Shown: positions 54,288 through 63,818, counted from the first letter of the stretch. The stretch is 64,000 nt of DNA from Mesonia phycicola (GCF_900141885.1 NZ_FQYY01000006.1:229691-293690); one strand, 5' to 3'. Program-made: numbers and translations. Notes: generated by a model not told the origin, from the sequence alone.

Positions 54288-55376
54288 TTAGTTTTTTAGT
54301 TTTATTTTAAAATTCTCCATTAGTTCTAATAGTACTTTCTCTGTGTGAGAAAATTCTTCAGAAGATTTACCTGCAGATTTTTTATCTACTTTGTCAAAGT
54401 ATTTCTGAATTTTTCCGTTTTGATAATATTCTGTAATTACTGGATGCACGTAATAATTTTTACAAACCGTTCTAGTATTTCCTAAAGCTTCTGCGGCTTC
54501 ATCTAAAGCATTAATAATATTTTTGTCTTGTTGCTTTTCTTTTTTGGTATAACCCAGATCTCGTAAAGCTTCAAAATATATTTTGGTTGCGGCCCAAGTT
54601 CTAAAATCTTTAGCAGAATAAAATTCGCCACAAATATTCTGAATATATTCATTTATCATTCCGCTATCAATACAGTCTTTTTCTCCATTATCATCATAAT
54701 AGGTGAAAAGTTCCCATCCTGGTATTTCTTCACACTCATTAACTAATTCAATTAAGTCTTGGTCTGTCACTTCTATATGGTGTTCTTTTCCTTTTTTGCC
54801 TATAAAATTGAACGTAAGAATGTCTTTACTAATATTTACGTGTTTAGAGCGTAGGGTAGATAGGCCGTAAGTTTGATTTTTTTTAGCATAATAGTGATTG
54901 CCAATTCTAATATGTGTTTCTTCCATTAGTCTAACCACCAGTGCTAATACTTTTTGTTTAGGCATACCCTTTAACTCTAAATCACGGTCAACTTGCTTTC
55001 TAATTTCAGGAAGTTTTTTTCCAAAAGATGTCATTTTAAAAAACTTAGTCTGGTTTTTAAATTTAGACCAAAGGTCATGATATCTATATACTTTTCGGTT
55101 TTTGGTATCTCTACCTATTACTTGTAAATGACCATTTTCTAGATGTGTAATTCTAACTTCTGTCCAAGCAGGAGGGATCACTAATTTTTTAATTCTCTCT
55201 AAAGAGGTTTTATTGGTGATTTTTTTATTTTTTTTATCTGTATAATAAAAACCTCTTCCGTGTTTGTGACGTTTTATAGTTAATTGATGGTCTTTTATAT
55301 AAACCAAATTAGCAAGAGCAGCAAATTCTTCTGGTTGCTGGGTAATCTTTTCAATTTTTTCTGTAGTTAAATTCAT
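54288..55376 (-). CDS. type IB DNA topoisomerase
   Basis: Bacterial topoisomerase IB of 362 aa, related to poxvirus and eukaryotic type I enzymes, which relaxes supercoils through a 3'-phosphotyrosine. The N-terminal block is HGRGFYYTDKKNKKI and TSLERIKKLVIPPAWTEV. The catalytic core has KVLALVVRLMEETHIRIGN, KGKEHHIEV (Arg/Lys pair region) and DFRTWAATKIYFEALRD. The nucleophile is the Tyr of KNYYVHP (about residues 305-311). Present in a minority of bacteria. A 5-bp gap joins it to the next exported gene. Confidence 0.93.
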   Translation of the reverse strand: MNLTTEKIEKITQQPEEFAALANLVYIKDHQLTIKRHKHGRGFYYTDKKNKKITNKTSLERIKKLVIPPAWTEVRITHLENGHLQVIGRDTKNRKVYRYHDLWSKFKNQTKFFKMTSFGKKLPEIRKQVDRDLELKGMPKQKVLALVVRLMEETHIRIGNHYYAKKNQTYGLSTLRSKHVNISKDILTFNFIGKKGKEHHIEVTDQDLIELVNECEEIPGWELFTYYDDNGEKDCIDSGMINEYIQNICGEFYSAKDFRTWAATKIYFEALRDLGYTKKEKQQDKNIINALDEAAEALGNTRTVCKNYYVHPVITEYYQNGKIQKYFDKVDKKSAGKSSEEFSHTEKVLLELMENFKIKLKN

Positions 55377-55524
55377 ATGAAAATGTAGCTTGTCTATAAA
55401 TTTACTTCAGAAAAGAGAGTGACTTATCTAATAAAAAGTGAATGTTTTTATAAAAACCTACTAATTAAGTTTTTTTATAGAGTTGTTTCATCTAATTATT
55501 CTCTCTTTTATAATATGGAGTAAT

Positions 55525-55557
55525 AAAAAAGCCTCCCTAAAGTAGGAAGGCTTTTTT
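55525..55557. terminator. bidirectional terminator before the M42 peptidase end
   Basis: AAAAAAGCCTCCCTA / TAGGAAGGCTTTTTT with one internal mismatch, short loop and A/T-runs. It lies beyond the stop of the M42 peptidase gene (- strand). Confidence 0.75.
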
Positions 55558-55576
55558 GTTTGTTATTTTAAAACTT

Positions 55577-56665
55577 TTATTTAAAATAACTAAAAGTTTC
55601 TCCGTTTTTAAGCTGAAGAAGACTTTCGTAAATTAATTTAATTACATTTTCTACATCGTCACGATGAACCATCTCTACTGTGGTATGCATATATCTTAAA
55701 GGTAAAGATATTAATGCTGATGCAACACCGCCATTACTATAAGCAAAAGCATCGGTGTCTGTACCTGTCATTCTGCTAGATGCCATACGCTGAAATGGGA
55801 TATTGTTTGCTTCTGCAGTATCCATAATCATTTCTCTCAAATTGTTTTGAACAGCAGGAGCATAAGTAATTACTGGACCTTCTCCAATTTTAGTTTCCCC
55901 TTCTTTCTTCATATCAATCATCGGGGTAGTAGTATCGTGACAAACATCAGTAACAATAGCTACATTAGGTTTAATAGTTTGAGTAATCATTTCTGCACCA
56001 CGTAAACCTATTTCTTCTTGCACAGAATTGGTGATGTAAAGTCCAAAATCTAACTCTTTACCATTTTCTTTTAAAAGGCGAGCAACTTCTGCAATCATAA
56101 AACCACCCATACGGTTGTCTAAAGCACGACACACAAATTTGTTTTCGTTTAGCACAAAAAATTCGTCTGGATAAGTAATTACACAACCAACGTGTACACC
56201 TAAAGCTAAAACCTCTTCTTTATTAGTACATCCTACATCAATAGTAATGTTTTCTAATTTTGGGTGTTCTTCTTTTCCTTTATTTCTAGTGTGTATAGCT
56301 GGCCAACCAAATACACCTTTTACAATTCCTTTTTTGGTATGAATATTTACACGCTTAGATGCAGCAATCATATGATCGCTTCCTCCATTTCTAATAACAT
56401 GTATAAGTCCATTATCTGTAATGTAGTTTACATACCAAGAAATTTCATCAGAGTGTCCTTCTATAACCACTTTAAACTTTGCATCCGGATTAATAACTCC
56501 TACAGCAGTACCGTAAGTATCAGTTATAAATTCATCTACATAAGGTTTAAGGTAGTCCATCCATAATTTCTGTCCCTCACTTTCATATCCTGTAGGAGAT
56601 GCATTATTAAGGTATTTTTCTAAGAAATCTAAAGACTTTTTATTTAAAATGCTTGTACTTGACAT
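55577..56665 (-). CDS. M42-family (glutamyl/deblocking) aminopeptidase
   Basis: Cytoplasmic dinuclear-zinc peptidase of 362 aa. Metal ligands and catalytic residues: His in VVIEGHSDEISW (about residues 69-80), Asp in RALDNRMGG (about 178-186), Glu-Glu in NSVQEEIGLRGAEM (about 210-223), Asp in VTDVCHDTTTP (about 236-246) and a C-terminal His in LPLRYMHTTVEMV (about 324-336). The M42 family forms tetrahedral dodecamers and trims peptides. It is a single-gene unit. Confidence 0.93.
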   Translation of the reverse strand: MSSTSILNKKSLDFLEKYLNNASPTGYESEGQKLWMDYLKPYVDEFITDTYGTAVGVINPDAKFKVVIEGHSDEISWYVNYITDNGLIHVIRNGGSDHMIAASKRVNIHTKKGIVKGVFGWPAIHTRNKGKEEHPKLENITIDVGCTNKEEVLALGVHVGCVITYPDEFFVLNENKFVCRALDNRMGGFMIAEVARLLKENGKELDFGLYITNSVQEEIGLRGAEMITQTIKPNVAIVTDVCHDTTTPMIDMKKEGETKIGEGPVITYAPAVQNNLREMIMDTAEANNIPFQRMASSRMTGTDTDAFAYSNGGVASALISLPLRYMHTTVEMVHRDDVENVIKLIYESLLQLKNGETFSYFK

Positions 56666-56782
56666 ATATATTATTTGTAAATTTTTACGAAAATAAGAAT
56701 TCTTATCTATATCGTTTCAAGTTTTACTAATTTTGGAATGATTTTAGCACATTCATAAGAACTAAAATTTTAATCATATATC

Positions 56783-57496
56783 TTGAAAAAAATACTTTTC
56801 ATATTTGTAGTTTGTTTTCAAAGTTTGTGTTTTTCTCAGCAGAAGAATGATACAACTAAAACTATTGTTAAAGCTGAAAAGCTAAAAAAAGAACAGAAAG
56901 ATGATTTTTCCGATAGTATTCAGCAAAAAGAATACATGGTTATAGATAATCAAGTTTTAGAAGCTATAGATTTAGACGAAGTATTTTTAGTAGGTCCATT
57001 TAAGTTTAAAAATAGATATGAACGTCGTCGTTATTTAATATTACAGAAAAAAACGAGACATGTTTGGCCTTATGCTGTAATGGCATCTACTCGCTTAACA
57101 GAATTGAACAATAGGTTAAATACCATAGAGTCTAAATCTAAAAGAAAAAAGTACACCAAGATTGTTCAAAAATATATTGAAAACGAGTTTACCGAAGAGT
57201 TGAAAAAACTTACCAAAACAGAAGGACAGATATTAGTAAAATTAATGTACAGACAAACAGGAGCAACTACATTTAATATAGTAAAAGATTTAAAAAGTGG
57301 TTGGCGAGCATTTTGGTATAATACAACAGCAAGTCTATTTAATATTTCTTTAAAGGAAGAATATCATCCAGAAGAAGTAGAAGAAGATTTTTTAATAGAA
57401 CATATTCTGCGTAGAAACTTCCAAAAGCACAGATTAAAGGAGCAGCCTCCAGCTATTAAAATTGACTTTTTGAAAGCTGTTGAAAAGTGGCAGTAA
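56783..57496 (+). CDS. exported DUF4294 protein
   Basis: Protein of 237 aa with a TTG start (56783) and a signal peptide (about residues 1-19, ending CFSQ). The middle part has YERRRYLILQKKTRHVWPYA, the hallmark of the DUF4294 family, followed by KYIENEFTEELKKLTKTEGQ and KLMYRQTGATTFNIV. Function unknown; the family is restricted mainly to Bacteroidota. It ends 3 bp before the convergent OmpA-family gene. A TAATTTTG box at 56728-56735 may be its -7 element. Confidence 0.85.
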   Translation: MKKILFIFVVCFQSLCFSQQKNDTTKTIVKAEKLKKEQKDDFSDSIQQKEYMVIDNQVLEAIDLDEVFLVGPFKFKNRYERRRYLILQKKTRHVWPYAVMASTRLTELNNRLNTIESKSKRKKYTKIVQKYIENEFTEELKKLTKTEGQILVKLMYRQTGATTFNIVKDLKSGWRAFWYNTTASLFNISLKEEYHPEEVEEDFLIEHILRRNFQKHRLKEQPPAIKIDFLKAVEKWQ

Positions 57497-57499
57497 TTT

Positions 57500-59545
57500 C
57501 TATTTAAAGCTTTTAATTACAAATTCACACCTTCTGTTAATTTCGTGCTGTTCTTCGGTGCAAGAATCTTCTGTTTCACAATGAATAATAGGTTGCGTTT
57601 CGCCATAACCTACCGCTTTGAGTCTCTCTAGATTTATTCCGTTTTCATTGAAATATTCCATCACAGCATCAGATCTTTTTTGCGAAAGCTCTAAGTTATA
57701 TTTGTTATTTCCTCTAATATCGGTGTGCGTGCCAATTTCAATTTTCATTTTTGGATATTTTTGGAGAAGCGTAATTACTTTGTTAAGTGTTTTACGAGAT
57801 TCTTTTCTTATATACCATAAATCGTAATCAAAGTAGATAGGTTCTGTTTCTATAAAAATCTTGTCGTTTTTGGTAACTATACTCGGTTCGTTATCAATAA
57901 TTTGTTTTACTTGTTCTTGTTGAGCCTTTTCTTGTTCAATTTTTTGCTGTTGTAAACGCTCTTTTTCGCGATCTAATTCTTGTTGTTTACGTTCAGCAAT
58001 TGCTTTTTCGCTTAGCAAATAAAGTTCAGCAAGATTTTCTTTTTTACGTTGTGAAGATGTATTGAAAGATTTTTCGTCTTTGGTGTATTTTTCTTTGGTG
58101 GCCATAACTTGAAATGAAGAATTGCAATTCATTTTAAAAGAGAAAGTTCCTGTAGCATTAGTAGTTAAACTGTCGATGGCGATTTCATTTTCAAATAAAA
58201 CAACTTTTGCGTTAGTAAGCAGTTCTTGAGTGGTTTTGTCAAAAACTTTTCCTTTTAAAAGCTGGTAGCAATCTTCTATAATTAGAAGCTTAGTTTCGTG
58301 AATTTGATAGATATCATCACTTCCTTTTCCTGAAGGTCGGTTAGAAGAAAAGAAGCCATTTTTAGTTTTAGGATTGATATAAAAAGCAAAATCGTCGTAA
58401 CTCGAATTTAAAGGTAAACCAACATTATCTGGTTTTTGAAATCCGTTTGTAGTCGGTTTGGCAATAAATACATCGAGTAAACCAAAACCGGGATGACCGT
58501 TTGAAGAGAAATAAAGATTTCCTTCAGCATCAATAAACGGAAATTGTTCTTTTTTAGGCGTATTGATAAGTTCTCCTAAGTTTTGTGGAGAAGTAAAATC
58601 GCTCGTATTTATTTTATAAATATCGAAACCACCAAAACCGCCGGGTTTGTTAGAAGCAAAATAAAGTGTTTTGCCATCGTTGCTTAATGCGGGATGCTCA
58701 AAAGAATAATTTTTATTGTTGAAAGGAAGCAAGGTAATGTTGGTCCACTTTTCGTTTTCTAATTGAGCGCTGTAAATTTGAAGCTGATTGACATTTGCGG
58801 TGTCTTTCTCTTTTTTACCATTTAAATAATTATTTCTGGTGAAGAAAACCGTCTTTCCGTCTTTGGTAAAAACTGCGTTGCTCTCGTGAAGTTTGGTCGT
58901 TAATTCTTCAGCAAAAAGTTTTGAATTCTCTGTTTCTAAACTATCGGAAGGAATACTGTAAAGGTTTAAATAAGGAAGATTATTCCAATAATAAATTTTA
59001 GCAAAAAGCCCTTTTTGTTCTTTGGTAGATGAAATTAAAACTTGGTCTTGATAAACTCCGCTGAAAAATTCAGACTTCTCAGTATTTAGCGGTAAATTTT
59101 TTAAGCTGTAACGTTCGCCAATCGCTTCAACATTTTCCAAATAAACTAGGGATTGTAGGTGATTATTTTTTTCTGAAGCTTCAAGCAAATGATTTTGAAA
59201 AACAGTATCGGCCAATTTATATTTCTTTTGAGCTTTTAAGCTTTGGTAGTATTTAAAAATGTGAGCATCATCCATTACTTCTTTATTATTCTTCAGCAGG
59301 AATTGAAACCACTTTTCAGCATTTTTAAAATCAAACGTATAGAAGTAAGCGTTTGCCAAATTTCTTATTGAATTGGCTTCAGATTTTCGGGTGATCGCTT
59401 CTTCATATAAAGGAATAGCTTTAGAATAATAGGTTCTTTCAAAATATTTATCAGCCTGTTTAATAGAAAAATCTTGCGCGTTCGCTTGAAATGTTGCCAA
59501 GCTAAAAATGATAATTAAGAAGTGTAGTAAGAGTTTTTTCATCAT
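57500..59545 (-). CDS. OmpA-family protein of the T9SS/gliding cluster (TPR-PD40-OmpA)
   Basis: Outer-membrane-associated protein of 681 aa. Signal peptide 1-23; TPR-like helices at about 30-130; WD40/PD40-type beta-propeller repeats at about 210-420 (LSNDGKTLYFASNKPGGFGG; GNLYFSSNGHPGFG); a CarboxypepD-regulatory-like module at about 435-510; a Gln/Glu-rich coiled coil at about 515-550; and a C-terminal peptidoglycan-binding OmpA domain (about 570-681, GTHTDIRGNNKYNLELSQKR). It is PorE-like in layout and probably ties the adjacent PorP/SprF protein to the cell wall. Codon style differs from most of the window. Confidence 0.92.
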   Translation of the reverse strand: MMKKLLLHFLIIIFSLATFQANAQDFSIKQADKYFERTYYSKAIPLYEEAITRKSEANSIRNLANAYFYTFDFKNAEKWFQFLLKNNKEVMDDAHIFKYYQSLKAQKKYKLADTVFQNHLLEASEKNNHLQSLVYLENVEAIGERYSLKNLPLNTEKSEFFSGVYQDQVLISSTKEQKGLFAKIYYWNNLPYLNLYSIPSDSLETENSKLFAEELTTKLHESNAVFTKDGKTVFFTRNNYLNGKKEKDTANVNQLQIYSAQLENEKWTNITLLPFNNKNYSFEHPALSNDGKTLYFASNKPGGFGGFDIYKINTSDFTSPQNLGELINTPKKEQFPFIDAEGNLYFSSNGHPGFGLLDVFIAKPTTNGFQKPDNVGLPLNSSYDDFAFYINPKTKNGFFSSNRPSGKGSDDIYQIHETKLLIIEDCYQLLKGKVFDKTTQELLTNAKVVLFENEIAIDSLTTNATGTFSFKMNCNSSFQVMATKEKYTKDEKSFNTSSQRKKENLAELYLLSEKAIAERKQQELDREKERLQQQKIEQEKAQQEQVKQIIDNEPSIVTKNDKIFIETEPIYFDYDLWYIRKESRKTLNKVITLLQKYPKMKIEIGTHTDIRGNNKYNLELSQKRSDAVMEYFNENGINLERLKAVGYGETQPIIHCETEDSCTEEQHEINRRCEFVIKSFK

Positions 59546-59551
59546 AAAAAA

Positions 59552-60484
59552 TTAAAAGAAACGAGGCGATTTGTTGTGACCTTTAAACAAGTCTAAATTA
59601 TAAAGAAGGAAAATTTCGTGGGTACCGCTGGTGTAATTTCCTAAGTTGCTAGTGGTATAATCGTAGGCATACCCAAATTTAAGCTTGGTCGTAATACCAA
59701 TACTCATTAAAGCACTTATAGAGTCGTCGTAGCGATAAGAAACTCCGGCTTCAAACCTATTTAGGTATAAAACGTTTGCAGAAAGATCGACCATTGCAGA
59801 AGTACCGGCAACAGTTCTTAATAAAAATGAAGGCTTCACTTTTAGACTTTGAGAAACTTTAAATACATAACCACCGGTTAAATATAGATGAATTTCTTCG
59901 CCACCAATACGTTGAATACCATTAGCGTCGTTTAAATGTTTACTCTGTAAAAAATTGGGAGTCGATAAGCCTACATAATAGTTGTTGGTAAATAAGAATG
60001 CTCCGGCTCCTAAAGTCGGGTAGGTTTCATTAATGTTTTGGCTGTAGGCAGGATCTGTACTTGCATCGCCACTTTCTAGTCTAAATCTTGAAAAATCTGT
60101 ATTTAAAAATGTAGCTCCGGCTTTAAGACCTAAAGAGATTTTTGTTTTTTCTGAAATTTTTAAAATATATGCCAGATCTGCAGTAACATTATTTTCTTTA
60201 AGCGCGTCTTCGCCAATTTCATCATTTACAAAAGAAACTCCTGCTTCTAATTTACTGCTTAAAGGTAAATGAGAAAAGAAAGAGTATGTTGTTGGGTTAC
60301 CAATCACATCGACCCATTGTTTACGAAAAAAAGTACCAAAATGTAAAGTCTCGGGAGTGTCGTTTACATAACCCGGATTGATGATTTTTTGGTTATACAT
60401 ATAATGAGTAAACTCAGGATCTTGTTGTGCAAACAAGGTGAGGCAACTCACAAAAGCGATTAGCGTAAGTAATTTTATTTTCAT
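59552..60484 (-). CDS. PorP/SprF-family T9SS outer-membrane protein
   Basis: Predicted outer-membrane beta-barrel of 310 aa with a signal peptide (1-20). The conserved beginning DPEFTHYMYNQKIINPGYV and the FFRKQWVDVIGNPTTYSFF block identify the PorP/SprF family, which presents surface adhesins such as SprB. The segments ALMSIGITTKLKFGYAYDYT and GTHEIFLLYNLD close the family pattern. The gene lies 6 bp before the OmpA-family gene and 14 bp after the gliding-associated C-terminal-domain gene. Confidence 0.94.
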   Translation of the reverse strand: MKIKLLTLIAFVSCLTLFAQQDPEFTHYMYNQKIINPGYVNDTPETLHFGTFFRKQWVDVIGNPTTYSFFSHLPLSSKLEAGVSFVNDEIGEDALKENNVTADLAYILKISEKTKISLGLKAGATFLNTDFSRFRLESGDASTDPAYSQNINETYPTLGAGAFLFTNNYYVGLSTPNFLQSKHLNDANGIQRIGGEEIHLYLTGGYVFKVSQSLKVKPSFLLRTVAGTSAMVDLSANVLYLNRFEAGVSYRYDDSISALMSIGITTKLKFGYAYDYTTSNLGNYTSGTHEIFLLYNLDLFKGHNKSPRFF

Positions 60485-60498
60485 CTATTATTTTTTAA

Positions 60499-63108
60499 TT
60501 ATCTATTTAGATATAATCTTCCTTGTTGCGGAGCAATATTGTTTTTGTTGAAGTTGACGATATAAAAATAGACTCCGTTAGGTACCAAACCATCAGCTAG
60601 AACTAAATCGCTTTCTGCTTCACCATTCCAATGAGGGCGATTAATATCGCCTTTATATAAAAGTTTGCCGTATCGGTTATAAATTTCGAAAGTATAATCG
60701 GGATAAATATATTCGATATCAGGAATACGAAACACATCATTTATTCCGTCGTTATTAGGAGAAAAAGCATCTGGAATAAAAAAGTCGTAATTTCCGTCGC
60801 AGGCGGTGAGTGATACGTTAACTTCTAAAGCATCGACCGATTCACAATTAATAACCGAATCGTAGGTGTAAGCATAATAAATTACTGTTTCAGAAAGTGG
60901 GGTGTCGTTTGCTAACAAATTTCCGTTTTGGTCATACCAATTTATTTGGTATTGATTGTATTGTTGAGTATTTGCACTTAAATCTAAAAGAGTAGGTTCG
61001 TCTGCGCCGCAAAATTGATCTCCATCAGGAATTAGTGTAGCAACAGGAACTTGATTAATAAGAACACTAACCGGTGTTTTTAAAGAGTAACAACCATTGG
61101 CGTCAATTTGCGCTACCCAATAAGTTCCATTGGCAAGAAGTGTATCGGCTGATAGTGGTATTTCACTATTTTCTGAATCGTACCAAAATATGTTCGGAAG
61201 ATTAGGAGTTAAGTCTGAAACCTGTGCTGCATCGACTTCACAAAATTCTTGCAAAGCCAGAGCGTCTGGCGCATCGGGTAGCGGAAAAACTTCAAAAGTA
61301 AAATCGACATTGGTAATTGTAGAACATCCTGTTTCTGCATTAGTAAGTTCGTGAATGGTTAAAGTGGTTACTCCAGAATTGTTGAGTAAGCTTGAAGGTA
61401 GTATTAATTCACCATTAGCATTGTTTACATTTATGGTTTCAATTTGATTGTTTGCAATATTAGCTCCGGTTAAAGAGTAGTCGATTTCTAATTGATCAAT
61501 TCCAGTAAGATTGCTTAAGGCAGCAATCGCATCGTCTCCCAAACATATATTTTCCATTGCTATGATCACGAAGGGATCTGGGTTTTCAAAAATTTCAAAT
61601 TCAAAATTAAGATCGGTAGGAGTAGTTACACATCCATTGATTGTCGTAATTTTTGTGATTTCTAATTCATTTGTTCCTGAATTAGGAAGTAAATTTCCAG
61701 GAATTTGAAGTGAAGATGACCCATTTGAAAAATTTAATGTGACATTGGTTGCTGTAAAATTATTCGCTCCAGAAATATTGTAGTTTATAATTAGGTCTTC
61801 ATTTAAGTTGCTATTTTCAATATCAAAATCGATAAGAAGATCTTCACCAAAACAAATATCTGGAATGTCAATTACGATATCGTCTTCAAAAATGGGATAA
61901 ATTTCAAAAGTATCTTCCAGGTCATAAAGAAGTTGACATATAATATTATTAGGATCACTAAAAATTTCAAAGTCGGTTACTTCTATCGTATATATTCCTG
62001 GAGTTGGAGCAAAGGTGTTTGGAAGGGTAAAACTTTCCGGATCGTTTAAAGAAATCTGTATAGTAATTCCGCTCAAACTTACCGGTCCGCTAACATCGTA
62101 AGTAATATTAAAAATGTTACTTGGTAGATCGTTTAAATTAGGAAATCCGTTTATAGTTGCTTGAATAGGGAAACCACTAACATCATTCTCACAAATTGAT
62201 TCGACCTCTAATACGGCATCAGAAAAATCTAATTGTCTTCTAATTTGAATAATCACTGTAAAAGTTTGAAATTCACAAATAGGATGGTCAGGAATTGCAG
62301 TTCTACTGAAGCTATAAACACCGTAACCAAAATTATTAAAGATATTTTGTATGTCTATAATTGTATCGGTGGTTCCGTTAATTTCATTTGTCCCATTATT
62401 GTCACTCCAATAGCCATTAGAAGAAGAGGCCGAAATGTAACTGTTTAAATCTACATTTGTATGATTTGCTATTTCGTCTAAGCCACAAACCTCATATTCG
62501 ATAGATCCTGATGGAGTAGGGAGTGGGTGTACCGTTAATTCAACAGTAACTGTACTCATTGCACAGGTATTTTGCGATGGTACATTGTAAGTAAATGTAT
62601 AGGTGCCTACACCTTGCACGGTAGCATCATAATTATTATTAGTTAAAGCTCCCGTATTGCTTACATCTACCCAAGTTCCATTTAAATGAGGGTTGGGATT
62701 ACTACTTATAAACTGAAATAAATTTACACTAAAGTCATCTTCGCAGGCATTTGCGCTAAAATTATCCTCACCAGCATAACCTCCTATTATAAGTGTTAAA
62801 GTTGAAGAGCTATCTGTACAATTACTATTACTAATAGTATAAGTATAAGTGAAAATACCACTTTGATTAATTTGCCAGATATTAATTTCATCTTGATTCC
62901 CGTTGGTAAAAACACCTAAATTACTGTTATCTATCCAAGTACCACCACTATCAGGATTTCCATTTAAAGCATTAAACAAATTAAAATTTTGATTATTAGT
63001 ATCGGCATAATTGCAAATAGTAATCGTAGTATCTTGACCAGCGCATTGTCCAAACCCAGAAAATTTTACCAATAATAAGACTATTAGTAGAGAGTAAGCT
63101 TTTATCAT
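60499..63108 (-). CDS. secreted protein with gliding-motility-associated C-terminal domain
   Basis: Exported protein of 869 aa with a signal peptide (1-20) and several repeated immunoglobulin-like/adhesive modules, rich in Asn, Thr and Asp (for example TFTYNVPSQNTCAMSTVTVE; ITSAN-type strands). The C-terminal 90 residues (FIPDAFSPNNDGINDVFRIP, then YNRYGKLLYKG and WNGEAESDLV with NGVYFYIV) are the CHU/gliding-associated T9SS type B sorting domain. It is the probable surface partner of the adjacent PorP/SprF protein. First gene of the three-gene unit. Confidence 0.92.
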   Translation of the reverse strand: MIKAYSLLIVLLLVKFSGFGQCAGQDTTITICNYADTNNQNFNLFNALNGNPDSGGTWIDNSNLGVFTNGNQDEINIWQINQSGIFTYTYTISNSNCTDSSSTLTLIIGGYAGEDNFSANACEDDFSVNLFQFISSNPNPHLNGTWVDVSNTGALTNNNYDATVQGVGTYTFTYNVPSQNTCAMSTVTVELTVHPLPTPSGSIEYEVCGLDEIANHTNVDLNSYISASSSNGYWSDNNGTNEINGTTDTIIDIQNIFNNFGYGVYSFSRTAIPDHPICEFQTFTVIIQIRRQLDFSDAVLEVESICENDVSGFPIQATINGFPNLNDLPSNIFNITYDVSGPVSLSGITIQISLNDPESFTLPNTFAPTPGIYTIEVTDFEIFSDPNNIICQLLYDLEDTFEIYPIFEDDIVIDIPDICFGEDLLIDFDIENSNLNEDLIINYNISGANNFTATNVTLNFSNGSSSLQIPGNLLPNSGTNELEITKITTINGCVTTPTDLNFEFEIFENPDPFVIIAMENICLGDDAIAALSNLTGIDQLEIDYSLTGANIANNQIETINVNNANGELILPSSLLNNSGVTTLTIHELTNAETGCSTITNVDFTFEVFPLPDAPDALALQEFCEVDAAQVSDLTPNLPNIFWYDSENSEIPLSADTLLANGTYWVAQIDANGCYSLKTPVSVLINQVPVATLIPDGDQFCGADEPTLLDLSANTQQYNQYQINWYDQNGNLLANDTPLSETVIYYAYTYDSVINCESVDALEVNVSLTACDGNYDFFIPDAFSPNNDGINDVFRIPDIEYIYPDYTFEIYNRYGKLLYKGDINRPHWNGEAESDLVLADGLVPNGVYFYIVNFNKNNIAPQQGRLYLNR

Positions 63109-63347
63109 TCTAACGGTTTAAGTATATAGACGAATATAATATTTTATTTTACTATAACAATTAAAATTGACAAAACCCCCTTTTACAATTAACAAACTTC
63201 AACAATTTCGTAGCTCTTTTACAACCATATAGAGACTTTTCTATCCGCTTTGGTATAGTTTGGGATTTCTTTTTATAGTGTTATTCTTCTGATTTACTGT
63301 AGTTTAAATTTAATATGAAGAAATTATTAAATAAACTTGCTAAAAAG

Positions 63348-63380
63348 TTTGTTTTAGGAACAAAAAGGGGAGTATATTTG
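63348..63380 (+). promoter_or_regulatory. rRNA operon promoter P1
   Basis: TTTG (63348-63351), 21-bp spacer, TATATTTG (63373-63380), followed by GCATCCGC. Matches the Bacteroidota -33/-7 pattern. Confidence 0.65.
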
Positions 63381-63501
63381 CATCCGCTTTGAGAGAGAAG
63401 CTACGTTCATTGAGAGGGTTATTTTTTTTTGGTTTATTAGAGATATAGTTTGTATCTTGTAAGGCTCTAAAAAATAAAAATAAAAAACTTGAAATTTATT
63501 C

Positions 63502-63531
63502 TTGTTAGTTTAAATAAAGGTTATATATTTG
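63502..63531 (+). promoter_or_regulatory. rRNA operon promoter P2
   Basis: TTG (63502-63504), 19-bp spacer, TATATTTG (63524-63531), followed by GCAGCCGC. The same -7 box and a similar GCAxCCGC discriminator occur at P1, 151 bp upstream. Confidence 0.65.
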
Positions 63532-63538
63532 CAGCCGC

Positions 63539-63555
63539 TAACGCTTAAGGCGTTA
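63539..63555 (+). other. rRNA leader hairpin, first stem
   Basis: TAACGC (63539-63544), loop TTAAG, GCGTTA (63550-63555). It lies at the very start of the P2 transcript. Confidence 0.5.
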
Positions 63556-63615
63556 AAGTTCTCAAAAAATTATGAAATAGAAAAGCTGGGAGGCTGAGTA
63601 ATTAAGAAATTGCTT

Positions 63616-63634
63616 TTAAGGTTCGAGTCCTTAA
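63616..63634 (+). other. tRNA T-arm-like hairpin in the rRNA leader
   Basis: TTAAGG, 7-base loop TTCGAGT, CCTTAA (63616-63634). The loop fits the tRNA T-loop pattern TTCRANY. The upstream TGCTTTTAA (63611-63619) resembles an antitermination boxA. A partial acceptor-stem-like pairing exists with bases 63564-63570. Confidence 0.45.
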
Positions 63635-63646
63635 TTTTTAACGATT

Positions 63647-63668
63647 ACTATTACTTTTTAGTGGTAGT
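63647..63668 (+). other. rRNA leader hairpin with T-loop
   Basis: ACTATTACT (63647-63655), TTTT loop, AGTGGTAGT (63660-63668); nine pairs, two of them G-T, in the pre-16S leader. It may be a processing or antitermination structure. Confidence 0.45.
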
Positions 63669-63818
63669 GTTATGAGTTCATTGAAGTATTGATTGACAGT
63701 AAAAACGAATTAAAGCTAAATAGCTAATTTATTAATTTTGAGTCTCTCTTTTATTAGTTTAGAGGAGAAATGATAATTCCGAGTTGAATATAAGTATTGT
63801 AAATATATTTAAAAAACA

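Noticed and set aside
63571..63615. a complete tRNA gene in the rRNA leader
   Set aside because: Only the T-arm and a partial acceptor pairing are visible; D and anticodon arms do not form, so it is not annotated as a tRNA.
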